Notes: generated by a model not told the origin, from the letters alone. Positions 48,853 through 58,328 are shown, counted from the first letter of the stretch. The stretch: DNA of 64,000 nucleotides from Candidatus Iainarchaeum sp. (GCA_016699555.1 CP064981.1:558001-622000), one strand, 5' to 3'. Numbers and translations: made by a program.

Positions 48853-49333
48853 GATCGGATTCGGCGTGGACTCGCATCGCTTGCTCGCTCCCGGCGTGCA
48901 GCCGGAGAAGAAACTCATGCTGGGAGGGGTGCATATTCCTGACCACGCAGGCGTTGACTCGCACTCGGATGGGGATCTGATTTTGCATGCGCTCGTGAAT
49001 GCGCTTTCTTCTGCGATTGGAGAGAAGAGTATCGGGCAGTTCTTTCCGGATAGCGATCCCAAATGGAACGGTGTCGCTTCTTCCAAGATGGTCGAGCATG
49101 TGTGGGAGTTGGTGCGTGAGAAAGGCTATTGTGTGGGAAACGTGGTTTTCTCGCTCGAGTGCAAGACGCCAAAAATTTCCCCCCATGAAAGCGCAATCAA
49201 GCAATCCATTGCGGCTTTGTTGGATATTCCGCTGGATGCGGTTGCGGTCCACGCCACCACTGGGGAAAAGCTCGCTGCGTTTGGGAAGGGGGAGGGCATC
49301 TACTGCCAAGCCACCATTCTGCTACATAAATAA
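48845..49333 (+). CDS. ispF: 2-C-methyl-D-erythritol 2,4-cyclodiphosphate synthase
   Basis: A 162-residue trimeric enzyme, fifth MEP step, forming MEcPP from CDP-MEP with loss of CMP. GVDSHRLL supplies the metal Asp-x-His; LGGVHIP, HSDGDLILHALVNALS and IGQFFPDSD are hallmark motifs; HATTGEKLAAFGKGEGI is the nucleotide-binding region. Length is normal. It is the last gene of the dxr operon, its start overlapping the preceding gene by 8 bases. Confidence 0.97.
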   Translation: MYRIGFGVDSHRLLAPGVQPEKKLMLGGVHIPDHAGVDSHSDGDLILHALVNALSSAIGEKSIGQFFPDSDPKWNGVASSKMVEHVWELVREKGYCVGNVVFSLECKTPKISPHESAIKQSIAALLDIPLDAVAVHATTGEKLAAFGKGEGIYCQATILLHK

Positions 49334-49532
49334 GTCATTATTTGCCCTCCGTCCCAGATATTCTTTAATACTACAATCGTCGAACCCCTTGGATAAACGG
49401 CCACTATTACGTCAATCTGTAATTTTTAGATTGGCAAATAACGTATTGTTTTATAACGCCCAGGAACCAAAAATAACGTCTCTAACGGCCTTACCTACGC
49501 TTTTGGGCTGTATATGAGGGGTGAACCATCCT

Positions 49533-51389
49533 ATGACTTCCACCATGTCTGTCAGCAAGCCAAATGCCAATGGAAATGGCCATGCGAACAAGATTACGCT
49601 CAAAGACATCAATAGCCCCAAGGACCTCCGCGCGTGCAGCGTTGAAGAGCTCACGTCCATCGCAGAGGAAGTCCGCCAACTCCTGATTACGACGTGTGCG
49701 GCCAATGGTGGCCACATTGGAGCCAATCTGGGTGTTGTGGAACTGACCATGGCGATCCACTATGTCTTTAACACTCCCAAGGATAAAGTCATCTTCGATA
49801 CCTCTCACCAAGCGTACACGCACAAGATCATCACCGGCCGACGCGAGCAATTCCCGACGCTGTGCAAATACCCCGGCGGACTCTCTCGCTTCATCGTGCG
49901 CGGAGAAAACGAATACGATCTCTTTTCTGCAGGGCATGCTTCAACGGGATTGAGCGCTGCCATGGGATTCGCCGAAGCCGCGAAACACAAGGAAGCCGAT
50001 TACCAAACCGTTTGTGTGGTTGGAGACGGCGCATTAACCGGTGGAATGGCCTATGAGGCGCTCAACAACATGGGCTACAACCAAACCGACATCAACATCA
50101 TCCTCAACGACAACAAGATGGGGATCTCCCACAACGTCGGGGCGATGTTCGAATACCTCAAACGCTTATCCGAAGTATCGACCGACGACCGCGCGCGCCG
50201 TGCGATCGGGACCATCTTCGAGAAATTGGGCTTCAAGTATTACGGCCCCGTGAAAGGACATGATTTCAATGAGCTCATCCACCACTTGGAAGAGATGAAA
50301 CACATCAAGGGCCCCAAGATCCTGCACGTGCTCACGGACAAGGGATTGGGCGTGGACTACATGGAGAACGACAAGGCCACGTGGCACGAACACGCGGCAT
50401 TCGATATCCCCACGGGAATCGCAAAGGCCAAATTGGATCCCACCAAGCCCGTGCACCCGAGCATCGAAAGCATCGCCACGTCGGCGTTGATCAAGCTCGC
50501 GGAGAAGGATAAGACGATCGTGGGATTGACCGCTGCGATGGCCGCCGGAACGGGCATGGTAAAATTCGGGGAAAAGTTCCCGGATCGATTCTATGACGTG
50601 GGTATTGCCGAAGAGCACGCCATCACCTTCTCTGCCGGACTCGCCGCAGAAGGGATGAAGCCCGTGGCGAACATTTACTCTCCCTTCATGCAGCGCGCAT
50701 TCGACCAGATCATGCACGATGTGGCGAGCATGCATTTACCCGTGCGCATGCTGTTGCCTAAAGCAGCCATCACGGGAGACGGATGGACGCAAGGCGGAAT
50801 CCTGGACTTGAGTTATTTGCGCATCATCCCGAATGTCGTTGTCGCTGCGCCCATGAACGAGAATGAACTCTATCACATGGTCAAGATGGCCGTCGACTAC
50901 GATAAGGGCCCCATCGCCGTGCGCTTCCCCAAAGGGACCGGCAGCGGGATGGCCATCGATGCGGAATTCAAGACCATTCCCATCGGAAAAGCCGAAGTCT
51001 TGAAGGAAGGAAAAGATATTACCTTGCTGGCCATCGGCTGGCCCGTGCAAGATGCCGTGAAAGCGGCGGCGGAACTCGAGAAGAAAGGGATCTCCGCAAC
51101 CGTCATCAACGCGCGCTTCGCCAAGCCATTGGATGAGGAGACGATCCTGAAGCATGTGAAGCAAACAGGAAAGGTCATCACCATCGAAGAAAATACATTG
51201 ATCGGCGGGTTCGGCTCGGCTGTTCTCGAATGCCTCGAACGCCACGGCATCAAGAATGTGGATGTGAAGCGCTTAGGTGCAGCGGATGGGTACATTCCAT
51301 TCGACACGCCGGCGAATATCAAGAAATCCTTCGGTATGGCGATGGATGATATCGTGAAGCAGGCCGAGAAGATGACGGGAAAGCACTAG
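49533..51389 (+). CDS. dxs: 1-deoxy-D-xylulose 5-phosphate synthase
   Basis: A 618-residue thiamine-diphosphate enzyme, entry to the MEP pathway: pyruvate plus glyceraldehyde 3-phosphate gives DXP and CO2. The ThDP motif runs from GDGALTGG (164-171) to NDN (192-194). The His loop TCAANGGHIGANLG and the glutamate region YDVGIAEEHAITFSAGLA are intact. A short polar tail precedes the core. I start at 49533 with AGGGGTGA (49516-49523) as ribosome-binding site; GTG 49521 is an alternative. A ~200-base AT-rich space before it holds no gene or clear riboswitch. Followed by ispG. Confidence 0.97.
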   Translation: MTSTMSVSKPNANGNGHANKITLKDINSPKDLRACSVEELTSIAEEVRQLLITTCAANGGHIGANLGVVELTMAIHYVFNTPKDKVIFDTSHQAYTHKIITGRREQFPTLCKYPGGLSRFIVRGENEYDLFSAGHASTGLSAAMGFAEAAKHKEADYQTVCVVGDGALTGGMAYEALNNMGYNQTDINIILNDNKMGISHNVGAMFEYLKRLSEVSTDDRARRAIGTIFEKLGFKYYGPVKGHDFNELIHHLEEMKHIKGPKILHVLTDKGLGVDYMENDKATWHEHAAFDIPTGIAKAKLDPTKPVHPSIESIATSALIKLAEKDKTIVGLTAAMAAGTGMVKFGEKFPDRFYDVGIAEEHAITFSAGLAAEGMKPVANIYSPFMQRAFDQIMHDVASMHLPVRMLLPKAAITGDGWTQGGILDLSYLRIIPNVVVAAPMNENELYHMVKMAVDYDKGPIAVRFPKGTGSGMAIDAEFKTIPIGKAEVLKEGKDITLLAIGWPVQDAVKAAAELEKKGISATVINARFAKPLDEETILKHVKQTGKVITIEENTLIGGFGSAVLECLERHGIKNVDVKRLGAADGYIPFDTPANIKKSFGMAMDDIVKQAEKMTGKH

Positions 51390-51464
51390 CGCTTCCTGTC
51401 TCTCTCAAAATTTTACTTAGAAATAAAATCAGTTCCCTCAACGCGTGTACGCGGTGATTCCCTC

Positions 51465-52718
51465 ATGCAAAAACTCGAAACCTACAACGGATTTGTCAAG
51501 CGCAAGAGCGTTGCGGTGATGGTGGGGAAGATCGGTATTGGAGGGAGCAATCCCGTGCGCGTGCAATCGATGACCAATACCGACACGGCCGATGTGGAAG
51601 GGACGGTAAAACAGATCAAAGAGCTCGCCGATGCGGGTTCTGAACTCGTGCGCATGACGATCGAAAAAGACGCCATGGCCCAAGCCGTTCCAGAGATCCA
51701 CCGCCGCCTGCATGCGGAGGGGTATGAGGATGTGGCGCTAATCGGTGACTTTCATTACAATGGACATATTCTCCTGCAGAAATATCCCGAGCTCGCGGAG
51801 GCGCTGGATAAGTACCGCATCAATCCCGGGAATGTGGGCTTCGGAGAGAAGCACGATGAGAACTTCGACACCTTCATCAAGCTCGCCGTAAAATACAACA
51901 AGCCCGTGCGCATTGGGGTGAATGGCGGGAGTTTGGATCAAAATCTCCTCAAGAAACTCATCGACGAAGACAACGCGCGTGCTCCCCACGAACAGCGCGG
52001 GGCGAATATGGTTTTCTTGGATGCGATGATCGAATCCGCGATCCAGTCCACGCAGCGCGCACTCTCATTGGGCATGCGCAAGGACCAAATCATCATTTCC
52101 ACGAAGATGAGTGGGGTGCAGGAGATGGTGTATTGTTATTCCCAGCTCGCCAAGCGCACCGAGCAGCCTCTCCATTTGGGTCTGACGGAAGCCGGGCTCG
52201 GGGACAAAGGGATCATCGGCAGCACGGCCGCGCTTTCATTGTTGTTGAACCAGGGGATCGGCGACACGATCCGTGTTTCTCTTACGCCCGAACCGGGTGC
52301 TCCACGCGCGCGCGAAGTACGCATTGCCCAGCAGGTGTTGCAGTCATTGGGCTTGCGCTACTTTTTGCCGCAGGTCACGAGCTGTCCGGGTTGCGGGAGG
52401 ACGACTTCGACGACGTTCCAGGAACTCGCAAAGGAAGTGACGGAATACTTGCACCACCAAATGCCGGTGTGGAAAAAAGAAGGCCACGCGGGCGTGGAAA
52501 GCATGCACGTGGCAGTGATGGGGTGCATCGTGAACGGCCCCGGAGAGGCCAAGGATGCGAATATCGGAATCTCTCTCCCCGGAAGCGGAGAAAACTCAGC
52601 CGCTCCTGTGTTCGAGGACGGAAAGCTCGTGAAGACGCTGCAGGGGCCCCAAATGAAAGAAGATTTCAAGCAGATGGTCCTTGCGTATGTGCAGCGCAAA
52701 TATCCCAAAGCGCACTAA
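51465..52718 (+). CDS. ispG: 4-hydroxy-3-methylbut-2-enyl diphosphate synthase
   Basis: A 417-residue 4Fe-4S enzyme, sixth MEP step, reducing MEcPP to HMBPP. The cluster ligands are TSCPGCGR (Cys307, Cys310), GCIVNGPGE (Cys354, Glu361). The TIM-barrel part starts [11 protein letters not shown] and contains [11 protein letters not shown] and NPGNVGF; all are typical of bacterial IspG. Length fits the bacterial form. It lies 75 bases after dxs on the same strand with an AT box (AAATAAAATC) in between, so it may have its own promoter. Confidence 0.97.
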   Translation: MQKLETYNGFVKRKSVAVMVGKIGIGGSNPVRVQSMTNTDTADVEGTVKQIKELADAGSELVRMTIEKDAMAQAVPEIHRRLHAEGYEDVALIGDFHYNGHILLQKYPELAEALDKYRINPGNVGFGEKHDENFDTFIKLAVKYNKPVRIGVNGGSLDQNLLKKLIDEDNARAPHEQRGANMVFLDAMIESAIQSTQRALSLGMRKDQIIISTKMSGVQEMVYCYSQLAKRTEQPLHLGLTEAGLGDKGIIGSTAALSLLLNQGIGDTIRVSLTPEPGAPRAREVRIAQQVLQSLGLRYFLPQVTSCPGCGRTTSTTFQELAKEVTEYLHHQMPVWKKEGHAGVESMHVAVMGCIVNGPGEAKDANIGISLPGSGENSAAPVFEDGKLVKTLQGPQMKEDFKQMVLAYVQRKYPKAH

Positions 52719-52725
52719 TTTTCAA

Positions 52726-52758
52726 AAAAAAAAGAATATGGCTGCCGCTAGCGGCAGC
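52726..52758 (-). terminator. Palindrome plus T run between ispG and the exported-protein gene
   Basis: GCTGCCGCTAGCGGCAGC (52741-52758) is a perfect 18-base palindrome; on the minus strand it is followed, after a few bases, by ten Ts (52735-52726). The stop codon of the minus-strand gene lies inside the palindrome. It probably ends that gene and may serve both directions. Confidence 0.65.
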
Positions 52759-54118
52759 AGATGCTTCCTTCAATCCCTAATGGGATGAGTCCGATTTCGC
52801 GTTGGCCTGCCGGGCATGAGATTCCTCCGCCGGGATTGCCATAAATGGTTCCTCCGGCTTGCGTGCATGCATCGGCTGTCATTTCGGTAGGGGCTGGCGG
52901 AGTGGATTCGAATGCGCAATTGAATGCCGCCGTACAGTCGCTTCCCACGCACCCGCGGACGCTATATTGGTTGTCGGCGGAACCGGCGATTTGGAATGTC
53001 TGCGTGACTTTTTCTCCGCGTTTTCCTGCGATCTTGATTTTCTGGATGAAAACGGGCTTGGCGTTGGTGGTAATCATGGGATTCTGTGCGGGAAGGTAGA
53101 ATTCCAGCTCCATCTCGCGCTGCTGTCCTGCCCATCCGGACTTGACAGGGAGGAATGCAATCGTGGCCTCGCGTGCCTGCGTGGCGGGGTTCAGGCCGCA
53201 CTGGCTGTGATTGGGGTAGAGGGCCATGGAACTCGGATAACTGGTCTCGACCAAGTAGTCGCTGGTCTGGATAGTGGTGAGCTCGAGCACGTACCCATGC
53301 CCGTCTTCATATTTCGCGGGCATATGGGTCTGCTGGTCGATGCAGATGGACTGGAGTGTGTTTCCATTCCCTGTCTCGAACGCATCGCAGTCTCTTCCGC
53401 GCACCGTCCGCACTCCGACGAATGTAAAAGGCTGCGCGAGGAGTTGGGACTTGCTCTTGAGCGTGGTGGGGAGCAATGAGAAGGGAGTGGGGAATGTTCC
53501 GGGGTCATCGGTCAAGATCATGCAATAACCCAATGGGCAGCGCAAGATCTCATCGCCTACTTTGAAGGTGGTTGGCTGGATGATCGCGCTCAAGAATAAA
53601 TCGGTGAGGATGCTGCCCGTGCTGGGGGTGGTGGTCTTGACTCCGATCAGTCCACGATTGTCAACGAATGCTACGTGGCCGAAGTCGCGTGGAGCGGTTG
53701 TGGTGGTTGTGCCTGTACTCGGAGCGGTGGGCAAGGTGGTGGTGCCTTGGCGATTGGCTATATTCTGTAGGAACGTGGTGAAGTCACTCGGTGTTGTGCT
53801 GCTGCCGAATGTCTGGATGCCGGGCATCTTGCCGTTGTACACATATTTCCCGGGAATGGGCTTCGCCTCCAGGGCTTGCTGGAACAATGCATCGGCTAAA
53901 ACGACGGGGCGCTCTTGTATCGGTGGAACGGGCAATGGTTGGTGCAACGTCACGGGTGAAATGGGTGTGTCGATTTGTGCCGTGGTCGTTTTATCCGAGA
54001 GGATGGCAGCGACGGCTAGGAGTGCAATCGTAATCAGCACAAACGCCCATTTGTAATTCACCGGAATGGGATGCATGCGCTGGTAGAAGACTGTTTTTTT
54101 GGATTGTGTTTTCGTCAT
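52748..54118 (-). CDS. Membrane-anchored exported protein, unknown
   Basis: A 456-residue protein with one N-terminal helix (WAFVLITIALLAVAAILS) after a short basic cytoplasmic tail, then a Pro/Thr-rich stalk (TTTLPTAPSTGTTTTTAP) and a cysteine-containing ectodomain. VGVRTVRGRDCDAFETGNG, SICIDQQTHMPAKYE and YVLELTTIQTSDYLVE resemble outer-face lipoprotein-carrier-like strands, a weak similarity. The end (CTQAGGTIYGNPGGGISCP...GSICCR) has several Cys, probably disulfides. It sits in the opposite direction inside the isoprenoid region. Confidence 0.65.
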   Translation of the reverse strand: MTKTQSKKTVFYQRMHPIPVNYKWAFVLITIALLAVAAILSDKTTTAQIDTPISPVTLHQPLPVPPIQERPVVLADALFQQALEAKPIPGKYVYNGKMPGIQTFGSSTTPSDFTTFLQNIANRQGTTTLPTAPSTGTTTTTAPRDFGHVAFVDNRGLIGVKTTTPSTGSILTDLFLSAIIQPTTFKVGDEILRCPLGYCMILTDDPGTFPTPFSLLPTTLKSKSQLLAQPFTFVGVRTVRGRDCDAFETGNGNTLQSICIDQQTHMPAKYEDGHGYVLELTTIQTSDYLVETSYPSSMALYPNHSQCGLNPATQAREATIAFLPVKSGWAGQQREMELEFYLPAQNPMITTNAKPVFIQKIKIAGKRGEKVTQTFQIAGSADNQYSVRGCVGSDCTAAFNCAFESTPPAPTEMTADACTQAGGTIYGNPGGGISCPAGQREIGLIPLGIEGSICCR

Positions 54119-54281
54119 GCTGTGAGCAAAAATTCGTCATTTATATACCTGCCTGGCCAGTTACATTTGGCCACTACGAGAAGAGTATTGCTGCTCAACC
54201 CCCATTTACTCTATTTTTTTTCCAACGATTCGATCAAGTTCTCTGCATTTCCCGAAAAATGGCGGGGTGGATGGAATGCCC

Positions 54282-54289
54282 TTTATATG
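54282..54289 (+). promoter_or_regulatory. AT box of the tpiA gene
   Basis: TTTATATG predicts transcription from about 54312 and a ~27-base leader, with GGGAG upstream of the ATG at 54339. Confidence 0.45.
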
Positions 54290-54338
54290 GGTAATTTGAC
54301 CAGGTTGAGTAGCTACTGGGCAAGGGAGTTGGTCGGTC

Positions 54339-55120
54339 ATGCGTCCCAAATATGTCATCGGAAACTGGAAAATGTTCACTTCTATTTCAGAAGGGAGAAA
54401 GCTCGCCGAGGAAGTGCATAAGTTCGCACAATTACATGTGGCCGGGAGCAATGTGCGTGTGGCCGTCTGTCCGCCTTTCACGCATCTCACGGAAGTCGCG
54501 CACGTGCTCAAGGAGTCCTTGGTGAAATTAGGCGCACAGGATTGTCATTTCGAGAATGAAGGCGCGCACACGGGGACGTTTCTCCTGTCATGCTCGCGGG
54601 AGCGGGAGCGCAGTATTGTATGGTGGGCCACTCCGAAAGGCGCGCGAACCACCACGAAGACAACCGCATCGTGAATGCGAAGCTGCTCGCGGCGATGCGT
54701 AATAATCTCTTGCCTATCTTGTGTTTTGGCGAGACGGCCGCGGAAAAAAGCGCGGGAAAAACACACGAGGTCATTACGCGCGCTCTCAAGGAATGTCTTG
54801 GGGGGATTTCCCGCGAAACGATGGGGAAGATTATTCTTGCCTATGAGCCGGTGTGGGCGATCTCCACCAACAAGGACAACAAAGGCGCTCCTGCCACGCC
54901 GCAAGACGCCAATGCGGTGCACCAATTCATCCGCAACACATTGAAGGAGATGTTCGGCGCGGAAGTGGCGAATCAGACGACCATCCTCTATGGCGGAAGC
55001 GTCAAACCCGAGAATGCAAAGGCATTCTTTTCCCAGAGCGACATCGATGGCGCACTGGTGGGAGGGGCTTCGCTGAAGAAGGATAGCTTTGCCGCGATCA
55101 TCGAAGCGGCCAAGCAGTAG
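54339..55120 (+). CDS. tpiA: Triosephosphate isomerase, bacterial type, with a one-base frameshift
   Basis: TIM-barrel enzyme linking DHAP and glyceraldehyde 3-phosphate, the second substrate of DXS. The first part has YVIGNWKMF (catalytic Asn and Lys) and CPPFTHL. The second, in another frame, has MVGHSERR (catalytic His), AYEPVWAI (catalytic Glu) and ILYGGSVKPENA. The break is at GGGG, 54572-54575; adding one G gives GAHTGDVSPVMLAGAGAQYC and a normal ~260-residue protein. That length and the motif set match bacterial/eukaryotic TPI, not the ~225-residue archaeal form. As written the reading frame is broken, most simply by a missed base in a G run. Confidence 0.9.
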
Positions 55121-55121
55121 C

Positions 55122-55129
55122 TTTAAATC
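55122..55129 (+). promoter_or_regulatory. AT box of the type 2 IPP isomerase gene
   Basis: TTTAAATC, 30 bases before the ATG at 55155, directly after the tpiA stop; it supports that start and a leaderless message. Confidence 0.5.
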
Positions 55130-55154
55130 GTGGGCAAAGTTACTATTTGATTCG

Positions 55155-56210
55155 ATGCCCACGAAAGATCTCACTTCCCAACGCAAGATAGAGCACGTGA
55201 ATATTGTGTTGCAAAAACCCGTGCAGTTTACGCAAAAAACGACGGGCTTCGAAGAGATGGAAGTGGAATACCTGACGCTTCCCGAGATTGATGCGGGAAA
55301 GATCGACACGAGAACGACATTCCTCAAGCACGCATTTTCATTCCCTTTCATGGTGAGCAGCATGACGGGTGGGCATGAGAAAACCACTATCATCAACAGG
55401 CAAATCGCCCAAGCCTGCGAGGAAGTTGGAATCGGGATGGGCCTCGGTAGCACGCGCGCGGCCATCGAGAACAAGAAAACGATGGCGTCATTCGATGTGC
55501 GCAAGTATGCGCCGAACATTTTCTTGGCGTGCAATATCGGTGTTTCCAATCTGAAAAAATACTCGAGCAAGCAATTGCAAAAGTTGGTGGATGATTTGCA
55601 GTGCGATGCGATGATCGTCCATTCCAACTCGGCGCAAGAAATTGTACAGCACGAAGGGACGCCGCAATTCTCGGATTGCTTGAAAGAGATTGGCCGTGTC
55701 GCGCGCGAGCTCGAGGTACCGGTGTATGTGAAGGAAGTGGGGAATGGGATTTCTCCCACGAATGTCAAACAATTGGACAAGCTGCCCATTGCCGCGATTG
55801 ATGTGGCCGGGGCCGGTGGGACGAGCTGGACGGCCATTGAAAGCAAGCGCGGAACGATGGACAACAAAGAATTAGGTGAAAAATTCTGGAATGTGGGTAT
55901 TCCGACCGTTCCTGCGGTGATTGGGGCCAAAAGATACTCGAAGAAACCCATTATCGCAAGCGGCGGCGTTCGTTCAGGTCAGGATGTGCTCAAGGCGATG
56001 GTGTTGGGTGCTAGCATGAGTGCGGCTGCAATTCCCATTATTTTGGCGCAAGACAATGGTGGGGCGCAAAAAATCGTTTCTCATCTTGAAAAACTCCAAC
56101 GCGAATTCCGCGCGGGAATGTTTCTCGCGGGAGCGAAGAATGTGAGTGCGTTGCACGGGAAAAAATATTATCTATTCGGAAAGACAAAAGAATGGGTGGA
56201 ACAGCTATGA
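55155..56210 (+). CDS. fni: Isopentenyl-diphosphate delta-isomerase, type 2 (FMN)
   Basis: A 351-residue FMN- and NADPH-dependent enzyme interconverting IPP and DMAPP. RKIEHVNIVL, FMVSSMTGGHEKTTIINR, GLGSTRAA, QEIVQHEG (conserved Gln-Glu pair), AGAGGTSW and ASGGVRSGQDVLKAMVLGA are family motifs. This isomerase is the usual archaeal type. IspH already yields both isomers, so here it would balance them. It ends overlapping the start of a small gene (ATGA). Confidence 0.96.
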   Translation: MPTKDLTSQRKIEHVNIVLQKPVQFTQKTTGFEEMEVEYLTLPEIDAGKIDTRTTFLKHAFSFPFMVSSMTGGHEKTTIINRQIAQACEEVGIGMGLGSTRAAIENKKTMASFDVRKYAPNIFLACNIGVSNLKKYSSKQLQKLVDDLQCDAMIVHSNSAQEIVQHEGTPQFSDCLKEIGRVARELEVPVYVKEVGNGISPTNVKQLDKLPIAAIDVAGAGGTSWTAIESKRGTMDNKELGEKFWNVGIPTVPAVIGAKRYSKKPIIASGGVRSGQDVLKAMVLGASMSAAAIPIILAQDNGGAQKIVSHLEKLQREFRAGMFLAGAKNVSALHGKKYYLFGKTKEWVEQL

Positions 56211-56863
56211 GGCCAAAAAATTCTCCTAAACGATTACGCTTCCCATCGCGCGGGGGAATCCAAAATGCGCGACGTCGCCCATCGGATGAACCGACTCTTG
56301 ATGGTTTTACGCGTGCACTCCAACGAAGAACGCGTGCGGCAAAAGAAATGGGTTTTTTTGATGGTGAGGCAGTGGGTTTTGCGGATGCAATCCCGTTGCG
56401 TGGTAAGCACCTTCGCCTTCCCGTGCATGCGAGGGATGCACTCCCCGAGCGCATTATGAATACGAAAGATGGATTTGGTTCTGCTACCTTACGGAAATAT
56501 TGGTCGGCGCGTATCCAACGCTTTCTGCGACAGCATCCGTCCGCTGAAAAGCTAAAGCACTACTCCCTGCCCCGCGCTACTGCGTTGTTGGTTGATACGA
56601 TTCGTTTTTTTGGGAAGAGCTATGGAATAGCTACTGCACAACGGATTGCGTTGAATTATCTGTCGGGGAGCGATATCACTTCTCCGCGCGCGCCACCATT
56701 TCTTGAAGCCGAACGTTCGCAATATCGGCCATTTTTTGTTCAATTCGATTCGCATATCGACTCTCGCAGGGGTAAGCACCTTGACGTCCAGCGGCTTCGC
56801 AGTGAAGCACGAGACGCAGGCTATCGCATCGTGAAACGCAAGCCTTCTTCGGGCAAGACGTGA
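56207..56863 (+). CDS. Hypothetical basic protein coupled to fni
   Basis: A 218-residue Arg/Lys-rich protein, start overlapping the fni stop (ATGA). Unknown. The N-terminus is basic (RPKNSPKRLRFPSRGG), the middle helical (ALLVDTIRFFGKSYGIATAQ), and the end basic. More AT-rich than fni. Likely translated with it, but a functional link is not shown. Confidence 0.6.
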   Translation: MRPKNSPKRLRFPSRGGIQNARRRPSDEPTLDGFTRALQRRTRAAKEMGFFDGEAVGFADAIPLRGKHLRLPVHARDALPERIMNTKDGFGSATLRKYWSARIQRFLRQHPSAEKLKHYSLPRATALLVDTIRFFGKSYGIATAQRIALNYLSGSDITSPRAPPFLEAERSQYRPFFVQFDSHIDSRRGKHLDVQRLRSEARDAGYRIVKRKPSSGKT

Positions 56864-56878
56864 TTGTTCTTCGTTGGT

Positions 56879-57355
56879 TCACAAATACGTCTTCGTCAAA
56901 TCTCCAAGCGCATTCTCGATGTTCTTTGTGGAGGAGTGCACGCCCTGGGATATCCAGTAATTGAAGCTTGCGACCAAATCGTTCGGATCTGCGTTGGGGG
57001 CGGGGTTGAATTTGTAGGATTGCTTGTCCCTCACGAGGAAGTTCAAATCCAGCAATCGTTTGAGGTGATAGCGCAGTAGTTTTTCGGAAATCTCTTCTTG
57101 GGTCTTCTCTCTGATGTAGCTCTGGATCTCTTTCGTGGAGGGGGTGGTTTTCTTGGAGAGGTGGAAATAGAGGAGGGCATCCAATACATCCAACACCGTC
57201 TGCCGCGATTCTTGTTCGGAGATGAGGCCGCTTGAGAGCGCGAACCAGCGCAATAGGGAGCGCTTGGTCATCCGCACGTGCGGGGGGAGGTCGACTTCTT
57301 TGACGATGAAAGTTCTTCTTACGAGTTCGGCCTCTGGAAGCTGAATCTTCGACAT
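56879..57355 (-). CDS. Winged-helix DNA-binding protein, unknown role
   Basis: A 158-residue protein. Helices LLRWFALSSGLISEQES and TVLDVLDALLYFHLSKK are followed by a winged-helix-like part (STKEIQSYIREKTQEEISEK, LRYHLKRLLDLNFLVRDK). Probably a transcription factor or chromatin protein. ATG 57355 follows a GGGGGAAA ribosome-binding site. Convergent with the fni-linked gene. Confidence 0.65.
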   Translation of the reverse strand: MSKIQLPEAELVRRTFIVKEVDLPPHVRMTKRSLLRWFALSSGLISEQESRQTVLDVLDALLYFHLSKKTTPSTKEIQSYIREKTQEEISEKLLRYHLKRLLDLNFLVRDKQSYKFNPAPNADPNDLVASFNYWISQGVHSSTKNIENALGDLTKTYL

Positions 57356-57497
57356 AATTCGTTTCCCCCTTCTGGAATAAAGTGTTAGCTTTGGAAAGAA
57401 AATTTTAGAGTTTAAAATGGCGCCTGCTCCGGCGTTCCGTTGGGCTTGGGGTTTGTGTGGGGGTTGCATTTAAATCCTAGAAAAATACAACCATTCC

Positions 57498-58328
57498 ATG
57501 CGCAAACGCTTTGAGTCGGATTCTCCCAAGAATGATTCTCCTAAAAACACTGGTGCGGGGCCCCACTCCCATCACATGCACTTGTTCGGTTTTGGGCACG
57601 GGTGGCTGCTGCTAGTGATTATGGGCAGCATGATTGCGATTTCATTCTTGCTCGGATACTATGTCGCGGCACAATCGGGGCTGACGGTATCGCATACGGA
57701 CGATCAGATCATCGTGAACTGGCAGGGTAACCAGACGACGCTCTATGATGCGATGACCACGCAGATGCCGAACTGGGTGAATGGGCAGATCGTCACGGCG
57801 ATCGCACAGCTCACGACCCAACTCACTGGACAATGTCCTACTGGCCAAGTGTTGGCGGGATATGGCAGCGGCCTCTCACGGGTTTGTGTGAGTCCTACTG
57901 GGGGAGGGTTGAATTATCATTCCATCCAGAGCGTTTCTCCCAATTTTGTTCCCGCGCCTATTCTTTTCAATTACACGGATACGTCGAACCCCGGGTATCC
58001 GGCGAATTGGTCGACCATCAATCTGAATGGCGCGACCTTCCTCAACCTTCCTGCTACGGCGCTGGCGAATGTGAGGATGGTGAAGCTCCGTGTCACGTGC
58101 GGGGAGGCATTCATCTGGATGACGGGCGAGGCGAGCCCTCCTGCGACGATTACGCCTATCGATTTCCGCCGCGTGTGTGGTGCGGGCAATAATACCGCCG
58201 ACACGTCCGATGTCGATGTCGCGGTAACCGCTTCCGGGAATCAGCTCCCACTGAAATTCAGGGCGCAGGCCACCAATCCTTCTACGGTTGGGGTCACGGC
58301 CTATCTCTTGGGCTATTACACCAACTGA
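57498..58328 (+). CDS. Membrane-anchored exported protein, unknown
   Basis: A 276-residue protein. His-rich N-tail (GPHSHHMHLFGFGHGW), one transmembrane helix (LLLVIMGSMIAISFLLGYYV), then a ~210-residue beta-rich ectodomain with Cys pairs (GQCPTGQVL, VCVSP, VTCGEAF, RRVCG). The CPTGQVL-type start recalls phage-tail-like or surface stalk proteins, but I cannot name it. AT box CATTTAAAT gives a leaderless message. Confidence 0.6.
   Translation: MRKRFESDSPKNDSPKNTGAGPHSHHMHLFGFGHGWLLLVIMGSMIAISFLLGYYVAAQSGLTVSHTDDQIIVNWQGNQTTLYDAMTTQMPNWVNGQIVTAIAQLTTQLTGQCPTGQVLAGYGSGLSRVCVSPTGGGLNYHSIQSVSPNFVPAPILFNYTDTSNPGYPANWSTINLNGATFLNLPATALANVRMVKLRVTCGEAFIWMTGEASPPATITPIDFRRVCGAGNNTADTSDVDVAVTASGNQLPLKFRAQATNPSTVGVTAYLLGYYTN

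Noticed and set aside
49334..49532. Thiamine or other riboswitch before dxs
   Set aside because: No TPP-riboswitch core sequences could be found by eye; only AT-rich sequence and a ribosome-binding site are evident.
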